Below are positions 33,217-42,137 of a stretch of 64,000 bases of DNA, piece after piece. The position numbers and the translations under genes were made by a program. Location of the stretch: NCBI RefSeq assembly GCF_016861975.1, contig NZ_BOMB01000004.1, forward strand, positions 1-64,000. Reading direction: 5' to 3'. Below the pieces are notes generated by a model that searched no databases, was not told the origin of the DNA, and saw only the letters and a program-made list of their open reading frames with translations. Origin of the DNA: Actinocatenispora rupis (GTDB lineage: Bacteria; Actinomycetota; Actinomycetes; Mycobacteriales; Micromonosporaceae). Position 1 is the first letter of the stretch; each line of letters begins with the position of its first letter.

Positions 33217-35253
33217 GTGACGGCATGGGCGATGGCGATCGACTTCGGAACCTCCAACACGGTGGCGGTGCTGCGCCGCGACGACGGCCCGGCCGACCCG
33301 CTGCTGTTCGACGGCACGCCGCTGCTGCCGTCGGCGGTGTTCGCCCAGGCCGACGGGAGCCTGCTGACCGGCCGGGACGCGCTGCACTCCCGCCGGGTCG
33401 CGCCGGAACGGTTCGAGCCGAACCCGAAGCTGCGCGTCGACGACGGCACCGTACTGCTCGGCGCTGAGGTGCCGGTCGGTGCGCTGTTCACCGCGGTCCT
33501 CCGCCGGGTGGCGGACGAGGCACGCCGGGTCGCCGACGGTCCGGTACGGCACGTGGTGCTGACCCATCCGGCCGGCTGGGGCCCGCGCCGCCGCGCCGTA
33601 CTGACCGGGGCCGCCGAGCAGGCCGGGCTCGGTTCACCCACGCTGCTGCCCGAACCGGTCGCCGCCGCGCGCCGCCTCACCGGTCCCACCGACACCCCCA
33701 CCGTCGTGTACGACTTCGGCGGCGGCACGTTCGACGCGTCCGTCGTCGCCGGCACCCGGGTCCTCGCCGCCGACGGGCTCCCCGACACCGGCGGGCTGGA
33801 CGTCGACGCCGCGCTCATCGCGTACCTGGAGGCGACGTACCGGCAGCGGGATCCGGCGGCGTGGGACCGGCTCCGCGACGGGACCACGGCGGCGGACCGG
33901 CGCGCCTGGTGGCAGTTCACCGAGGACGTCCGCGTCGCCAAGGAGATGCTGTCCCGCACCGCGCAGACCTTCGTGCACGTCCCGCTGATCGGGGTGGACG
34001 CGCCGATCGGCCGGGAACAGGTGGAGGCGATCGCCGCACCGCTCGTCGCCCGTACGGTCGCGGCGACGCGGGCGGTGCTCACCGCCGCCGGCCTCGCCGT
34101 ACCGCCGCCGGGGCCGCTGCTGCTGGTCGGCGGCGCGAGCCGGATGCCGTTGGTGGCACGGATGATCCACCGGCGGCTGCGGACGGCGCCGACCGCGGTC
34201 GAGCAGCCGGAACTCGTCGTCGCGCAGGGCGCCCTGCTCGCCGCCGTCGACACGCCCCCGGCGCCGTCCCCCGTGGACGTGCCGGCCACGGTCGGCGCCG
34301 GCGCTCCCCCGGCGGTCGACTCGCCGGTCCCGCTGCCCGACGTGGCAGCGCCGGCCGCCGATCCGCCACTCGCCCCCGGCCCCACCCCGCCGGTCGACGC
34401 GCCCACCGACCACAGCGGATCCCTTGGTACGCCAGCGATCCCGGCCGGTACGGCGACCTTCGGAGCGGACCCGCCGGCCGGTGGCACGCCGGAGATCGGC
34501 CCGGGCTCCGGTGGCCAGCCCGGCGTCGGGCCCGGCTTCGGGGGTGCCGCGCCGGGGACGGGCCCCGGGTTCGGCAACAGTCCAACCGGCGCCGGGCCGG
34601 GCTTCGGGGGTGCCGCGCCGCACACGGGTCCGGGCTCCGGGGACGGCGCTGGCCCGACGCCGGCCGGGGACCGGGCGACAGCGCGGGGACTGCGGACGGC
34701 GTGGATCCTGCTGGCCGTCTCGCCGGTCGCCAGCACCGTACTGTGGGTGCTGATCGGCGCCGGCGTGGGGCCGGGCACGGTACCGGTCCCCGTCGCCGTC
34801 ACGGTCGCCGCCGTACTCGCCCTGGCGGTCGCGGTGACGGTCGCGGTGGCCACCCGCTGGGCCGCCCGGTACGCCACGCTCCTCGCGGGGGTCGGCGTGT
34901 GGGCGCTGGCGTGGCTGACCGGGTTGGCGCCGGGGATGCCGGTCATCGCCCCGATCGGCGCGGGGATCGGCACCGTCCTGGTGGCCGGCGCGGCGACGCT
35001 GCTCGGCCGGTACCTGCCCGCGCGGCTCGCCGCGGGGGCCCCGTACCGGCCGGCGCTGGTGACCGCGGGCACGGCGCTGCTGACCGTGCTCGGCACGGTC
35101 GCCGTCACCGCCGCGGGACTGCTCCTCGCCTCGCTGCCGAACGAGATCCCCGGGATGACGCTCGGCGCCGCCATCTTCGTACCGACCGCCGCCGGGACCG
35201 CCGGCGCCCTCGCCATCCTGTACCGCGGCGCCCGCCCCACCACCCGCGCCTGA
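33217..35253 (+). CDS. Hsp70-like ATPase fused to membrane domain
   Basis: 678 residues from GTG 33217. The N-terminal ~360 residues form an actin/Hsp70 ATPase. Phosphate-1 loop AIDFGTSNTVAVL, THPAGWGPRRRAVL, phosphate-2 VVYDFGGGTFDASVV and adenosine motif LLLVGGASRMPLVARMI are all intact. The substrate-binding domain is replaced by a Pro/Gly linker (about 365-495, including repeats PGFGGAAP-GTG and PGFGNSPTGAG) and then five to six membrane helices. It cannot be a normal DnaK chaperone. Such membrane Hsp70-likes are common in actinomycetes but little studied. Its linker contains a copy of the 25-nt palindrome. TACGTT at 33206-33211 is a possible -10 for a leaderless mRNA. Confidence 0.88.
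   Translation: MTAWAMAIDFGTSNTVAVLRRDDGPADPLLFDGTPLLPSAVFAQADGSLLTGRDALHSRRVAPERFEPNPKLRVDDGTVLLGAEVPVGALFTAVLRRVADEARRVADGPVRHVVLTHPAGWGPRRRAVLTGAAEQAGLGSPTLLPEPVAAARRLTGPTDTPTVVYDFGGGTFDASVVAGTRVLAADGLPDTGGLDVDAALIAYLEATYRQRDPAAWDRLRDGTTAADRRAWWQFTEDVRVAKEMLSRTAQTFVHVPLIGVDAPIGREQVEAIAAPLVARTVAATRAVLTAAGLAVPPPGPLLLVGGASRMPLVARMIHRRLRTAPTAVEQPELVVAQGALLAAVDTPPAPSPVDVPATVGAGAPPAVDSPVPLPDVAAPAADPPLAPGPTPPVDAPTDHSGSLGTPAIPAGTATFGADPPAGGTPEIGPGSGGQPGVGPGFGGAAPGTGPGFGNSPTGAGPGFGGAAPHTGPGSGDGAGPTPAGDRATARGLRTAWILLAVSPVASTVLWVLIGAGVGPGTVPVPVAVTVAAVLALAVAVTVAVATRWAARYATLLAGVGVWALAWLTGLAPGMPVIAPIGAGIGTVLVAGAATLLGRYLPARLAAGAPYRPALVTAGTALLTVLGTVAVTAAGLLLASLPNEIPGMTLGAAIFVPTAAGTAGALAILYRGARPTTRA
34417..34441. 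repeat. 25-nt interrupted palindrome inside coding linker
   Basis: Left arm GGATCCCTTG, loop GTACG, right arm CCAGCGATCC, in frame within the low-complexity linker of the Hsp70-like protein (encoding SGSLGTPAIPA). Confidence 0.55.
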
Positions 35254-35275
35254 CCCAGGACGGCGGTACGTGCGC

Positions 35276-35305
35276 CCGGCCGTACGGCGCGGACCGTACG
35301 GCCGG
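35276..35305. terminator. Bidirectional hairpin terminator
   Basis: Perfect 12-bp inverted repeat CCGGCCGTACGG (35276-35287) / CCGTACGGCCGG (35294-35305), 6-nt loop, between convergent genes ending at 35253 and 35319. Confidence 0.7.
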
Positions 35306-35318
35306 AGCCGGTGGTACG

Positions 35319-36356
35319 TCAGGCGACCGGTACGCGGGTGCCGGTGGCGGCGGACTCGACGGCGGCGTGGCACATGGCGAGGCTGCGAAGGTTGTCGTGG
35401 CACTCCCCCTGCGGTGTCGCCCCGGTACGCAGGGCCGCGACGAACTCGCGGAGCGCCGCGGCCAGCCCGTGGAACCGGCCCTCGGGCGTACCGCCCGGAT
35501 CCGGTGCGGTGGCGGTGATCCGGGCGCCGGGTGCGGGTTCGGCGCGCGGGGCGGTCTCGCCGTCCCAGGCCGCGGTGCCGTGCGCGCCGACGGTACGCCA
35601 GGATCCGGTCCAGGAGGTCTGGAAGCCGTCGGCGCACCAGCTGCCGTTGAGCACGAACCGCAGCCCGCCGGTCATCTCGAACACCGCGTTCGCCGCGGCG
35701 GCGCCGGGAAACCAGCTGAACCGCGGGTTGTACGACTCGCAGTACACGGAGACGGGGTCGGTGCCGGTGATGGCGCGGGCGCCGTCGAAGAGGTGGATGG
35801 CCATGTCGAGCAGCAGCGGCTGGTCGAGGGTGAACAGGAAGTGGTCGGGGCCGACGTGGTGGCCGAGGTAGAAGTCGCAGGAGACGCTGGCGAGTTCGCC
35901 GAGCCGGCCCACGGTGTCGCGGTAGGCGACCAGCGCGGGCAGGTACCGGCGGTTCTGGCTGACCATGAACAGCACACCGGCCCGGTCGGCGGCGGCCACC
36001 ATCTCGCGTGCCTGCGCCATGGTCGGCGCCATCGGCTTCTCGCTGAGCACCGGTACGCCGTGCTCCAGCGCGGTGACGGTCACCTCCCGGTGCGCCAGCG
36101 GTGCGGTCACGTTGACGACGAAGTCGGGCGCCTCGGCGTCGAGCATCGCGGCGAGCGACGGCCCGGTCGGCAGCCCGGTGACACCCAGCCGGGCGGCGCC
36201 GTCGACCGCGCGCCGCTCGTCGAGGTCCACCCAGCCGGCCAGTTCGGTGTCGGCGGAGGCGAGGAGTTCCTTGGCCCAGAACGGCCCCAGCCCGCCGGCG
36301 CCGACGAGTACGCCGCGCAGCGGAGCCGTTCCGGGTACGAGCGCCCACCCGCTCAT
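35319..36356 (-). CDS. Gfo/Idh/MocA family oxidoreductase
   Basis: 345 residues from ATG 36356, overlapping the ThuA stop by 4 nt. [36 protein letters not shown] is the Rossmann N-terminus. [20 protein letters not shown] holds the family's E-K-P catalytic motif (Lys) and [24 protein letters not shown] the active-site D-x-x-x-H. These enzymes oxidise or epimerise sugars and inositols using NAD(P). Coupling to ThuA and a LacI-type regulator supports a sugar-catabolic role. Confidence 0.92.
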   Translation of the reverse strand: MSGWALVPGTAPLRGVLVGAGGLGPFWAKELLASADTELAGWVDLDERRAVDGAARLGVTGLPTGPSLAAMLDAEAPDFVVNVTAPLAHREVTVTALEHGVPVLSEKPMAPTMAQAREMVAAADRAGVLFMVSQNRRYLPALVAYRDTVGRLGELASVSCDFYLGHHVGPDHFLFTLDQPLLLDMAIHLFDGARAITGTDPVSVYCESYNPRFSWFPGAAAANAVFEMTGGLRFVLNGSWCADGFQTSWTGSWRTVGAHGTAAWDGETAPRAEPAPGARITATAPDPGGTPEGRFHGLAAALREFVAALRTGATPQGECHDNLRSLAMCHAAVESAATGTRVPVA

Positions 36357-37093
36357 CGCGCCGCCTCCCCGTCGTACCAGTGCAGCGGCGCGTGCCGGTT
36401 GCGCGGCGCCGCACCGGTACCGCCGGCCGGCGCCGCCCAGCGCACCGCGTTCGCGATGACGCGCTGCACGTCGGGATGGTGGTAGATCGGGTACTCCTGG
36501 TCGCCGGGGCTGAAGTAGAAGATGCGGCCGGCGCCGCGGGTGAAGCAGCAGCCGCTGCGGAACACCTCGCCGCCGGCGAACGAGCTGATGAACACGAGCT
36601 CGTCGGGTTGCGGGATGTCGAAGTGCTCGCCGTACATCTCGTGCGCGGGCAGCCGCAGCGGGTGCGGGACGCCGGCGGCGATCGGGTGCGCGGGGTCGAC
36701 CGTCCACAGCAGTTCGGTCTCGCCGTCGTTGCGCCACCGCAACGTGCACGAGGTACCCATCAGCGCGCGGAAGATCTTGGAGTAGTGCGCGGAGTGCAGC
36801 GCGACCAGGCCCATGCCGGCGAGTACGCGGTCGTGGACGCGGGCGACGACGGCGTCGTCCACCTCGTCGTGCGCGGCGTGGCCCCACCAGGTGAGGACGT
36901 CGGTGTCGGCGAGGACGTCGGCGGTCAGGCCGTGTTCGGGTTCCTGGAGGGTGGCCGTGCGGACGTGGTGGCCGGGGCCGAGCCGGTCGGCGAGCGCGGC
37001 GGCGACGGCGCCGTGCATGCCGTCGGGATAGCGCTCCCGTACCGGCCTGTCGCGGTGTTCGTGGACGTTCTCGCCCCACACGGTGACGCGCAT
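36353..37093 (-). CDS. ThuA-domain protein (trehalose utilisation type)
   Basis: 246 residues. It opens [34 protein letters not shown], then [59 protein letters not shown] and [16 protein letters not shown]. All of these match the ThuA class I-glutamine-amidotransferase-like fold. ThuA with a Gfo/Idh/MocA partner (ThuB) converts trehalose or related disaccharides to keto-derivatives in rhizobia. The W-G-H-A-x-H-D-E-V block is a family hallmark. First gene of a two-gene operon divergent from the lacI-type gene. Confidence 0.92.
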   Translation of the reverse strand: MRVTVWGENVHEHRDRPVRERYPDGMHGAVAAALADRLGPGHHVRTATLQEPEHGLTADVLADTDVLTWWGHAAHDEVDDAVVARVHDRVLAGMGLVALHSAHYSKIFRALMGTSCTLRWRNDGETELLWTVDPAHPIAAGVPHPLRLPAHEMYGEHFDIPQPDELVFISSFAGGEVFRSGCCFTRGAGRIFYFSPGDQEYPIYHHPDVQRVIANAVRWAAPAGGTGAAPRNRHAPLHWYDGEAAR

Positions 37094-37153
37094 CTGATCA
37101 CCTCGTTGTCTCGGAGCAGCCGGGCTGACGACGGTGTTCGCGGGGCACGCTAT

Positions 37154-37165
37154 TTTATCGTTAAA
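37154..37165. promoter_or_regulatory. Candidate LacI-family operator
   Basis: TTTATCGTTAAA at 37154-37165: TTTA-n-CG-n-TAAA symmetry with the central CG typical of LacI-type operators. It stands out as the most AT-rich point of the intergenic region. It lies 60 nt upstream of the ThuA start and on the far side of the MITE from the lacI-type gene. Confidence 0.6.
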
Positions 37166-37192
37166 CCGGTGTCGAGCCCCCGGCCGCCGTTA

Positions 37193-37354
37193 GAGGTCCT
37201 GACGGAAAGGCGTCGGATGGCTGGCGAGGCTCAGGGCGGGGCTGCCAAGGCGGAGGTGCAGTCGCATACCGGTGTTGTATGCGACTGCACCGACAACGTC
37301 GGCAGCGTCGTCCTGAGCCCGCCAGGCGCCGACAGTCCTTTCTGTCAGGACCTC
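37193..37354. mobile_element. 162-bp MITE-like long inverted repeat with TTA target duplication
   Basis: The terminal inverted repeats GAGGTCCTGAC (37193-37203) and GTCAGGACCTC (37344-37354) match perfectly over 11 bp and imperfectly further in, e.g. GAAAGG versus CCTTTC. The centre folds on GTGCAGTCGCATAC and GTATGCGACTGCAC with a 7-nt loop. The element is flanked by TTA at 37190-37192 and 37355-37357, a 3-bp direct repeat as expected from target-site duplication. It has no coding capacity. TTA/TNA duplications are known for IS5 (IS427-group) elements; that parentage is inference. It ends 13 nt before the ATG of the lacI-type gene. Confidence 0.8.
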
Positions 37355-37367
37355 TTAGGCTCGCCAC

Positions 37368-38417
37368 ATGACGACGCGACGACCGACCCTGGCGACCGTG
37401 GCCGAGCGGGTCGGCGTCACCGCGATGACCGTCTCCAACGCGTACAACCGGCCCGGGAAGCTGTCCGCCGAGCTGCGCGAGCGGATCCTCGACGCGGCAC
37501 GCGATCTCGGCTACCCGGGGCCGCACCCGGTGGCCCGGTCGCTCCGCCAGGGAAGTACCGGCGCGGTGGGTGTCGTCCTCGGCGAGAGCCTGTCGTACGC
37601 GTTCGAGGACCCGGGCGCGGTCGCGTTCCTCGGCGGTGTCGCGGAGTCCTGCACCGCGGCCGGTCGCAACCTGCTGCTGCTCGCCACGCGCACCCCCGCC
37701 GCCGACGCCGTCGCCGTGGTACGCGACGCCGCGGTCGACGCGTTCATCCTGTGGTCGACCCCGCGCGGGCACCCGTTGCTGTCCGCGGTGGCCGACCGCG
37801 CGCTGCCGTACGTGGTGCACGGGAGTCCGCGGCTCGCCGGCGTGCCGTACGTGGGAATCGACAACCGGGCCGCCGCCCGCGCGCTCGCCGCGCACGTCCT
37901 CGCCGGCGGGTACAGGCGACTCGCGGTGATCAGCTTCCCGCTGGGGCTGCGGCGGCGCGACCGGCTGCTGACCGGCGTGCCGCCGCGCCGCCCGGCGTAC
38001 CAGGTGAGCGCCGACCGGCTCGCCGGCTACGCGGACGCCGCCACCGCCGCGGGCCTCGATCCCGCCCGCATCCCCGTGTACGAGGTGGCCCGCAACGACC
38101 GCGCGCACGGCCGGGACGCCGCCGCCGCGCTGCTCGCCACCCGGCCGCGGCCGACCGCGATCCTCGCCATGAGCGACGAACTCGCGCTCGGCGCGCTCGC
38201 CCACCTGGCCGACGCGGGCCGCGGCGTACCGGCGGATCTGGCCGTGGCCGGGTGGGACGGCACCGCGGGCAGCCGTACCGCCGGGTTGACGACCGTCGGC
38301 CAGTCGCTGCACGCGCAGGGCCGCGACTGCGCGCACCTGGTCCTCTCCCCCGGCGCGATGGTGCCCCCCGCCGACTGGACCCTCCTGGTACGCGGGTCGA
38401 CGGCGCCGCGGCGATGA
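37368..38417 (+). CDS. LacI-family transcriptional regulator
   Basis: 349 residues. PTLATVAERVGVTAMTVSNAYNRPGKLSAELRERILDAARDLGYPG is the LacI HTH plus hinge helix. The effector domain follows, with TGAVGVVLGESLSYAFEDPGAVAFLGGV and TAILAMSDELALGALAHLADAGRGVPADLAVAGWDGT, the conserved A-M-S-D-x-x-A and V-x-G-x-D motifs. It probably controls the divergent ThuA-Gfo operon. The MITE removes the native leader, so its own promoter may lie partly inside the element. Confidence 0.93.
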   Translation: MTTRRPTLATVAERVGVTAMTVSNAYNRPGKLSAELRERILDAARDLGYPGPHPVARSLRQGSTGAVGVVLGESLSYAFEDPGAVAFLGGVAESCTAAGRNLLLLATRTPAADAVAVVRDAAVDAFILWSTPRGHPLLSAVADRALPYVVHGSPRLAGVPYVGIDNRAAARALAAHVLAGGYRRLAVISFPLGLRRRDRLLTGVPPRRPAYQVSADRLAGYADAATAAGLDPARIPVYEVARNDRAHGRDAAAALLATRPRPTAILAMSDELALGALAHLADAGRGVPADLAVAGWDGTAGSRTAGLTTVGQSLHAQGRDCAHLVLSPGAMVPPADWTLLVRGSTAPRR

Positions 38418-38424
38418 TGGGGGG

Positions 38425-38712
38425 ATGGAGCGAGGGCTGGTGGAGGTCGCCGACGAACTGGCGCGGATCGTCCGGTCCGGGCCGCAGGACCTGACCTGGC
38501 AGCGGCAGTACGAGACGGTCGGGCAGCTCGTCGACGACCTGCGCGACCACGCGGACCGGTTGCGCTCCGGCGACGGCAGCCGGCTGCCCGAGCTGCGGTA
38601 CCTGCTGCTGCCGACCGGTCCGCTGAACGAGATCGCGATCAGCAGCGGCTGGGCCGGGCGGTACGTGACGCTCGCCAACCGCTTCGACGCGCTGTACCCC
38701 GGCCCGGGGTGA
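38425..38712 (+). CDS. Small conserved-looking protein of unknown function
   Basis: 95 residues from ATG 38425, preceded by GGGGGG, 7 nt after the LacI stop. Mostly helical: MERGLVEVADELARIVRSGPQDLTWQRQYETVGQLVDDLRDHADRLRS, then LPELRYLLLPTGPLNEIAISSGWAGRYVTLANRFDALY. No cysteines and no signal peptide. The sequence is balanced and non-repetitive, so I accept it as a gene. I do not recognise a family. Confidence 0.65.
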   Translation: MERGLVEVADELARIVRSGPQDLTWQRQYETVGQLVDDLRDHADRLRSGDGSRLPELRYLLLPTGPLNEIAISSGWAGRYVTLANRFDALYPGPG

Positions 38713-38909
38713 CCACGGCCGGTCCGGCGGTGGGCAACGGCCGGAGAGCCGCGGAAACGCCGACCGGGCAAGGGAACGGGGCCACTGCGGCACGCGCGCC
38801 GACCCCCGCGGTCGGTTGCCCGGGGAACGACCTCGCCGCGCTGGTCGACGACCTGACCGCCCATCCGTCCGCGCGATCCGCGGCCCGCCCGGTGCCCCCA
38901 TACCAGCCC

Positions 38910-38934
38910 CGAACCCTTGCAGGACAACGGGTCC
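38910..38934. repeat. 25-nt interrupted palindrome (element copy)
   Basis: Left arm CGAACCCTTG, loop CAGGA, right arm CAACGGGTCC, in the gap between the small protein (stop 38712) and the DapA-like gene (stop 38973). Two more degenerate look-alikes lie at about 38721-38744 and 38753-38778 in the same gap. Otherwise the 260 nt show nothing. Confidence 0.6.
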
Positions 38935-38972
38935 ACACCAGGCGCCGCGTGTACCAGGTCGGCGGGACGGTG

Positions 38973-39899
38973 TCAGGCGAACAGTTCGGGCAGCATCCGG
39001 TACGCGTCGGCGCGCGCCGGACCGACCGCCGATGCCGGCGCGGACGACGCCGGCCAGCGCAGCGTCAGGCCGATGTCCGCCCAGTCCCCCACCACCGCGA
39101 GGAACTTGTCCAGCGCCGGGTTCGACAGCCCGCGTGCCTGCAAGGGCGCCACGTGCCGGGCGAAGAACGCGGCGATGCGCCGTTCCACGTCGACCGCCGC
39201 GGCCGGATCGCTGTCCATCAGCCGGTACCAGGCGGCGGCGCCGCGCGGGGACAGCGCCGCGATGTTGGAGTAGCTGCCGTGCGCGCCGCGGGCCCGGCCG
39301 CTCGCCAGCAGATGCCCGGGAACGAACACCGACAGCCGGGGCGCGGCGCGCGCGACCGCGGCGTACCAGGTGTCGTCGCCGCCGGCGGTCTTGAGCCCGA
39401 CCAGCCCGGGTACCTCGGCGGCGGCGCGCCCGAGCAGCTCCGGCCGTACCGGGGTCTTGGCGTGCGGCGGGTTGTACAGCACGACCGGCACGTCGCCGGC
39501 GGCGTCCGCGGCGCCGGCGAGGAACCGGACGACCTCGTCGTCGTTGAGCGGCACCCAGTCGGGCAGGATCACCTGGATCGCGCCGGGACGCAGCGCGGCG
39601 GCCCGCCGCACCCGGCTCAGCATCACCGGTGTCGCCGGATGCGACGCCCCGATCTGGTACGGCACGCCCGCGTCCGCGCACCGCGCCGCGAACACCTCGT
39701 TGACCCGGTCGTACTCGGGCTCGTCGAGGGTGTGGAACTCACCCGCGGTGCCGTGCGCGTACAGGCCGTGCAGGTCGGTGGCGAGCAGCGTGTCGAGCTG
39801 GGCGGCGAGCCGGGCCTCGTCGATCGCGCCGCCGGCGCCGATCGGCAGCAGCAGCGTGCCCCACACCCCGGTGATGCGTGCGGCGGTCAGCGGTTCCAT
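38973..39899 (-). CDS. Dihydrodipicolinate synthase family lyase/aldolase
   Basis: 308 residues. GVWGTLLLPIGAGGAIDEARL opens the TIM barrel, LYAHGTAGEFHTLDEPEYDRV replaces the usual G-T-T-G-E loop, VVLYNPPHAKTPVRPELL carries the catalytic Tyr (Y-N-x-P), and VPGLVGLKTAGGDDTWYA the Schiff-base Lys (G-L-K). Members include DapA, N-acetylneuraminate lyase and keto-deoxy-sugar-acid aldolases. Because the LacI-ThuA-Gfo locus is adjacent, sugar-acid cleavage is more likely here than lysine synthesis (inference). Confidence 0.9.
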   Translation of the reverse strand: MEPLTAARITGVWGTLLLPIGAGGAIDEARLAAQLDTLLATDLHGLYAHGTAGEFHTLDEPEYDRVNEVFAARCADAGVPYQIGASHPATPVMLSRVRRAAALRPGAIQVILPDWVPLNDDEVVRFLAGAADAAGDVPVVLYNPPHAKTPVRPELLGRAAAEVPGLVGLKTAGGDDTWYAAVARAAPRLSVFVPGHLLASGRARGAHGSYSNIAALSPRGAAAWYRLMDSDPAAAVDVERRIAAFFARHVAPLQARGLSNPALDKFLAVVGDWADIGLTLRWPASSAPASAVGPARADAYRMLPELFA

Positions 39900-40057
39900 G
39901 GTGTCCGTCCTCCCGGTACCGGTGTCGCTCGCGCGAGGCTACCGCCCGCGGCGCGGGGTGGACGTGCTGGCCGGGCCGGCGGCGATCCCGGAGGATGACG
40001 TGCACCCTCCGCCGGACCCGACCGGTCCACTGTGGACAGATCGGGTTCGGTGGAGCG

Positions 40058-41347
40058 TCAGGCCGCGGCGCGGGTGAGGCGGGCGGCCGTACCGACGGCG
40101 ATGCCGGTGGTGACCGCGACGGTGCCGGCCGCGACGCCGAGCCAGATCCAGGGCCCGCCGGCCGGCAGCGGCGCCCCGGTCCGCACGATGCTGAACGGCA
40201 CGACCATGACGAGTACGGCGACGGTGCCGAGCAGGACGGCGACCAGCGCGGTCACCGCGGACTCGGCGCCGACCATCCGCAGGAGCTGGGCGCGGGTGGC
40301 GCCGATCCGGTGCAGCAGCACGAACTCCGCGTTCCGGTGCCGGGTCGCGGCGACCAGCGCGTTGCCCGCGGCGATCAGCGCGAACCCGGTGATCATCACG
40401 ACGACCAGGTAGTTCACCGGCGCGATGCGGGCGGCGTCGGTGTCGACCACGTGCCGGCCGTCCTCGGTGCGCTGCATGGCGAGCGTGCCCGCGGCGATGC
40501 CGACCAGCAGTACCAGCGGGCCGACCACCGCGGCGGTCGCGGCGGCCCGGACGGACATCGAGCGCACCCCGAGGCGTACCGCGCCGCCGGTGACCGCGGC
40601 GAGCGCCCGTACCGCGCCGGCGGCGGCGGGCGCCAGCAGTGCGAGCCCGATCGCCGCCGCCACCCCGCCGGGCCCGGCCGTACTCGACAGCAGCGGCCCG
40701 TTCGGCATGAACAGCGTCGTCACCCCCAACCCCACCCCCAGCCCGAGGAGTACGGCACCGGCGGCGGCGCGGGGGCGGCCGAGGTGCGCGCCGGCCGGGG
40801 CGTCGTCGGCACCGGCGAGCGCCCGTACCGGGGGGATCCGGGCCGCGCGGCGGCTGGCGAGTACGGCGGCGACGGCTGCGGCGACCAGGGCGGCACCGGT
40901 CCCGGCCGCGACGCTCCACCCGCCGGTACGGGCGGCGACGGGGCCGACCGCGCCGAACCCGACGAGCGCGGCGAGCACCCCGCGGCCGACCAGCAACCCG
41001 GGCAGTACGGCGGGGAGCGCGACGAGCAGCACCTCGGTGACGAGTGCCGCGCGTACCTGGGCCGGGGTGGCGGCGACCGTCCGCAGCAGCGCGGTCTCCC
41101 GGTCGCGCTGCCGGATCGACAGCGCCACCGTCGACACGATCCCGTACGTGACGATGGCGAGCGTCCAGCCGCCGAGGATCAGCGGCAGCAGGACGAGGGT
41201 GCGCCGGTCCGGGCCGTTGGTGTGCAGCCCGGTCTCCAGTACGGCGCCGAACGCGGTCAGCAGCGCGGTGCCGGCGAGCACCACCACCGCCGACGACAGG
41301 TACGACAGCGCGCGGGCACGTACGCTCCGGAACGCGAGGCGCAGCAT
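40058..41347 (-). CDS. FtsX-like ABC transporter permease (MacB type)
   Basis: 429 residues, start codon overlapping the ATPase stop by 1 nt (TGATG). Two FtsX modules: helices near the start (LSYLSSAVVVLAGTALLTAFGAV), an extracytoplasmic stretch, then SIRQRDRETALLRTVAATPAQVRAALVTEVLLV, the conserved R-x-x-E-x-x-x-L-R-x-x-G/A-A-T coupling region. The same region repeats as TRHRNAEFVLLHRIGATRAQLLRMVGAESAV in the second half. Such proteins with a LolD-like ATPase usually export peptides or antibiotics or sense them. Substrate unknown. Confidence 0.9.
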   Translation of the reverse strand: MLRLAFRSVRARALSYLSSAVVVLAGTALLTAFGAVLETGLHTNGPDRRTLVLLPLILGGWTLAIVTYGIVSTVALSIRQRDRETALLRTVAATPAQVRAALVTEVLLVALPAVLPGLLVGRGVLAALVGFGAVGPVAARTGGWSVAAGTGAALVAAAVAAVLASRRAARIPPVRALAGADDAPAGAHLGRPRAAAGAVLLGLGVGLGVTTLFMPNGPLLSSTAGPGGVAAAIGLALLAPAAAGAVRALAAVTGGAVRLGVRSMSVRAAATAAVVGPLVLLVGIAAGTLAMQRTEDGRHVVDTDAARIAPVNYLVVVMITGFALIAAGNALVAATRHRNAEFVLLHRIGATRAQLLRMVGAESAVTALVAVLLGTVAVLVMVVPFSIVRTGAPLPAGGPWIWLGVAAGTVAVTTGIAVGTAARLTRAAA

Positions 41348-42129
41348 CAGCGCCCACCGCCCAGCGTGGCCAGGCGCGCGGCGACGGTTCCGGCGTCCGG
41401 GCGTACGACGGTGTCGACGGGGCGGCCGTCGGCGAAGAACACGACGGCGTCCGCGCGGGCCGCGGCGACCGGGTCGTGCGTCACCATCACGATCGTCTGC
41501 CCGGTACGGAACACGGTGTCGCGCAACAGGTCCAGTACCTCGCGGGCGGCGCGGGTGTCGAGCGCGCCGGTCGGTTCGTCGGCGAAGACGACCGCCGGCC
41601 GGGTCAGGACGGCGCGGGCGATGGCGACGCGCTGCTGCTGGCCGCCGGACAGCTGGGCCGGGCGGTGGTCGAGCCGGTCACCGAGGCCGAGCCGGTCGAG
41701 CAGGCGTACCACGGCGGTCCGGTCGGGGCGGCGGCCGGCGAGCTCGAACGGCAGCACCACGTTCTGCACGACGGTCAGCGTCGGTACGAGGTTGAACGCC
41801 TGGAACACGAACCCCATCCGGTCGCGGCGGAACCGGGTCAGCGCCGTCTCGTCGAGCCCGGTCAGCTCCGTACCGTCGACGAGGACGGTGCCGGCGGTCG
41901 GCCGGTCGAGGCCGGCGGCGCAGTGCAGCAGGCTGCTCTTGCCGGAGCCGGACGGGCCCATCACGGCGGTGAAGCTGCCGCGCGGGAACGCGAGCGTGAC
42001 GGCGTCGAGGGCGGTCACGGTGGCGCCGGCCGTGCCGTACCGCCGGGTGACCTGGCGGAGTTCGACGGCCGGTCCGGACCGGTCGTGGATCGTGGTGGGA
42101 TGCGGCCCGGCGTGCGCTGTACGAGTCAT
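41347..42129 (-). CDS. ABC transporter ATP-binding protein (MacB/LolD type)
   Basis: 260 residues from ATG 42129 (MTRTAHAGPHPTT); upstream in-frame starts at 42147 and 42183 are less likely, since TACGGT seven bases before 42129 fits a leaderless transcript. Walker A GPSGSGKSSLL, FVFQAFNLVPTLTVVQNV (Q-loop), signature LSGGQQQRVAIARAV, Walker B VVFADEPTGALDTRAA, switch VTHDPVAAARAD. The A-G-L-D-x-P-T-x-G and F-x-F-Q-x-F-N-L motifs are typical of LolD/MacB ATPases. The start codon lies inside a 20-bp palindrome. Confidence 0.93.
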   Translation of the reverse strand: MTRTAHAGPHPTTIHDRSGPAVELRQVTRRYGTAGATVTALDAVTLAFPRGSFTAVMGPSGSGKSSLLHCAAGLDRPTAGTVLVDGTELTGLDETALTRFRRDRMGFVFQAFNLVPTLTVVQNVVLPFELAGRRPDRTAVVRLLDRLGLGDRLDHRPAQLSGGQQQRVAIARAVLTRPAVVFADEPTGALDTRAAREVLDLLRDTVFRTGQTIVMVTHDPVAAARADAVVFFADGRPVDTVVRPDAGTVAARLATLGGGR

Positions 42130-42137
42130 GTCGTACA
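42118..42137. promoter_or_regulatory. Palindromic operator over the ATPase start codon
   Basis: TGTACGA (42118-42124), 6-nt centre, TCGTACA (42131-42137): a perfect 7-bp inverted repeat. The ATG of the exporter ATPase (42129-42127) falls in the centre. Likely site for the divergently encoded TetR-type regulator. Confidence 0.65.

Noticed and set aside
38973-39899. Naming the DapA-family gene dapA (lysine synthesis)
   Set aside because: The substrate loop differs (AHGTAGEF) and the neighbourhood is carbohydrate-related, so only the family is given.
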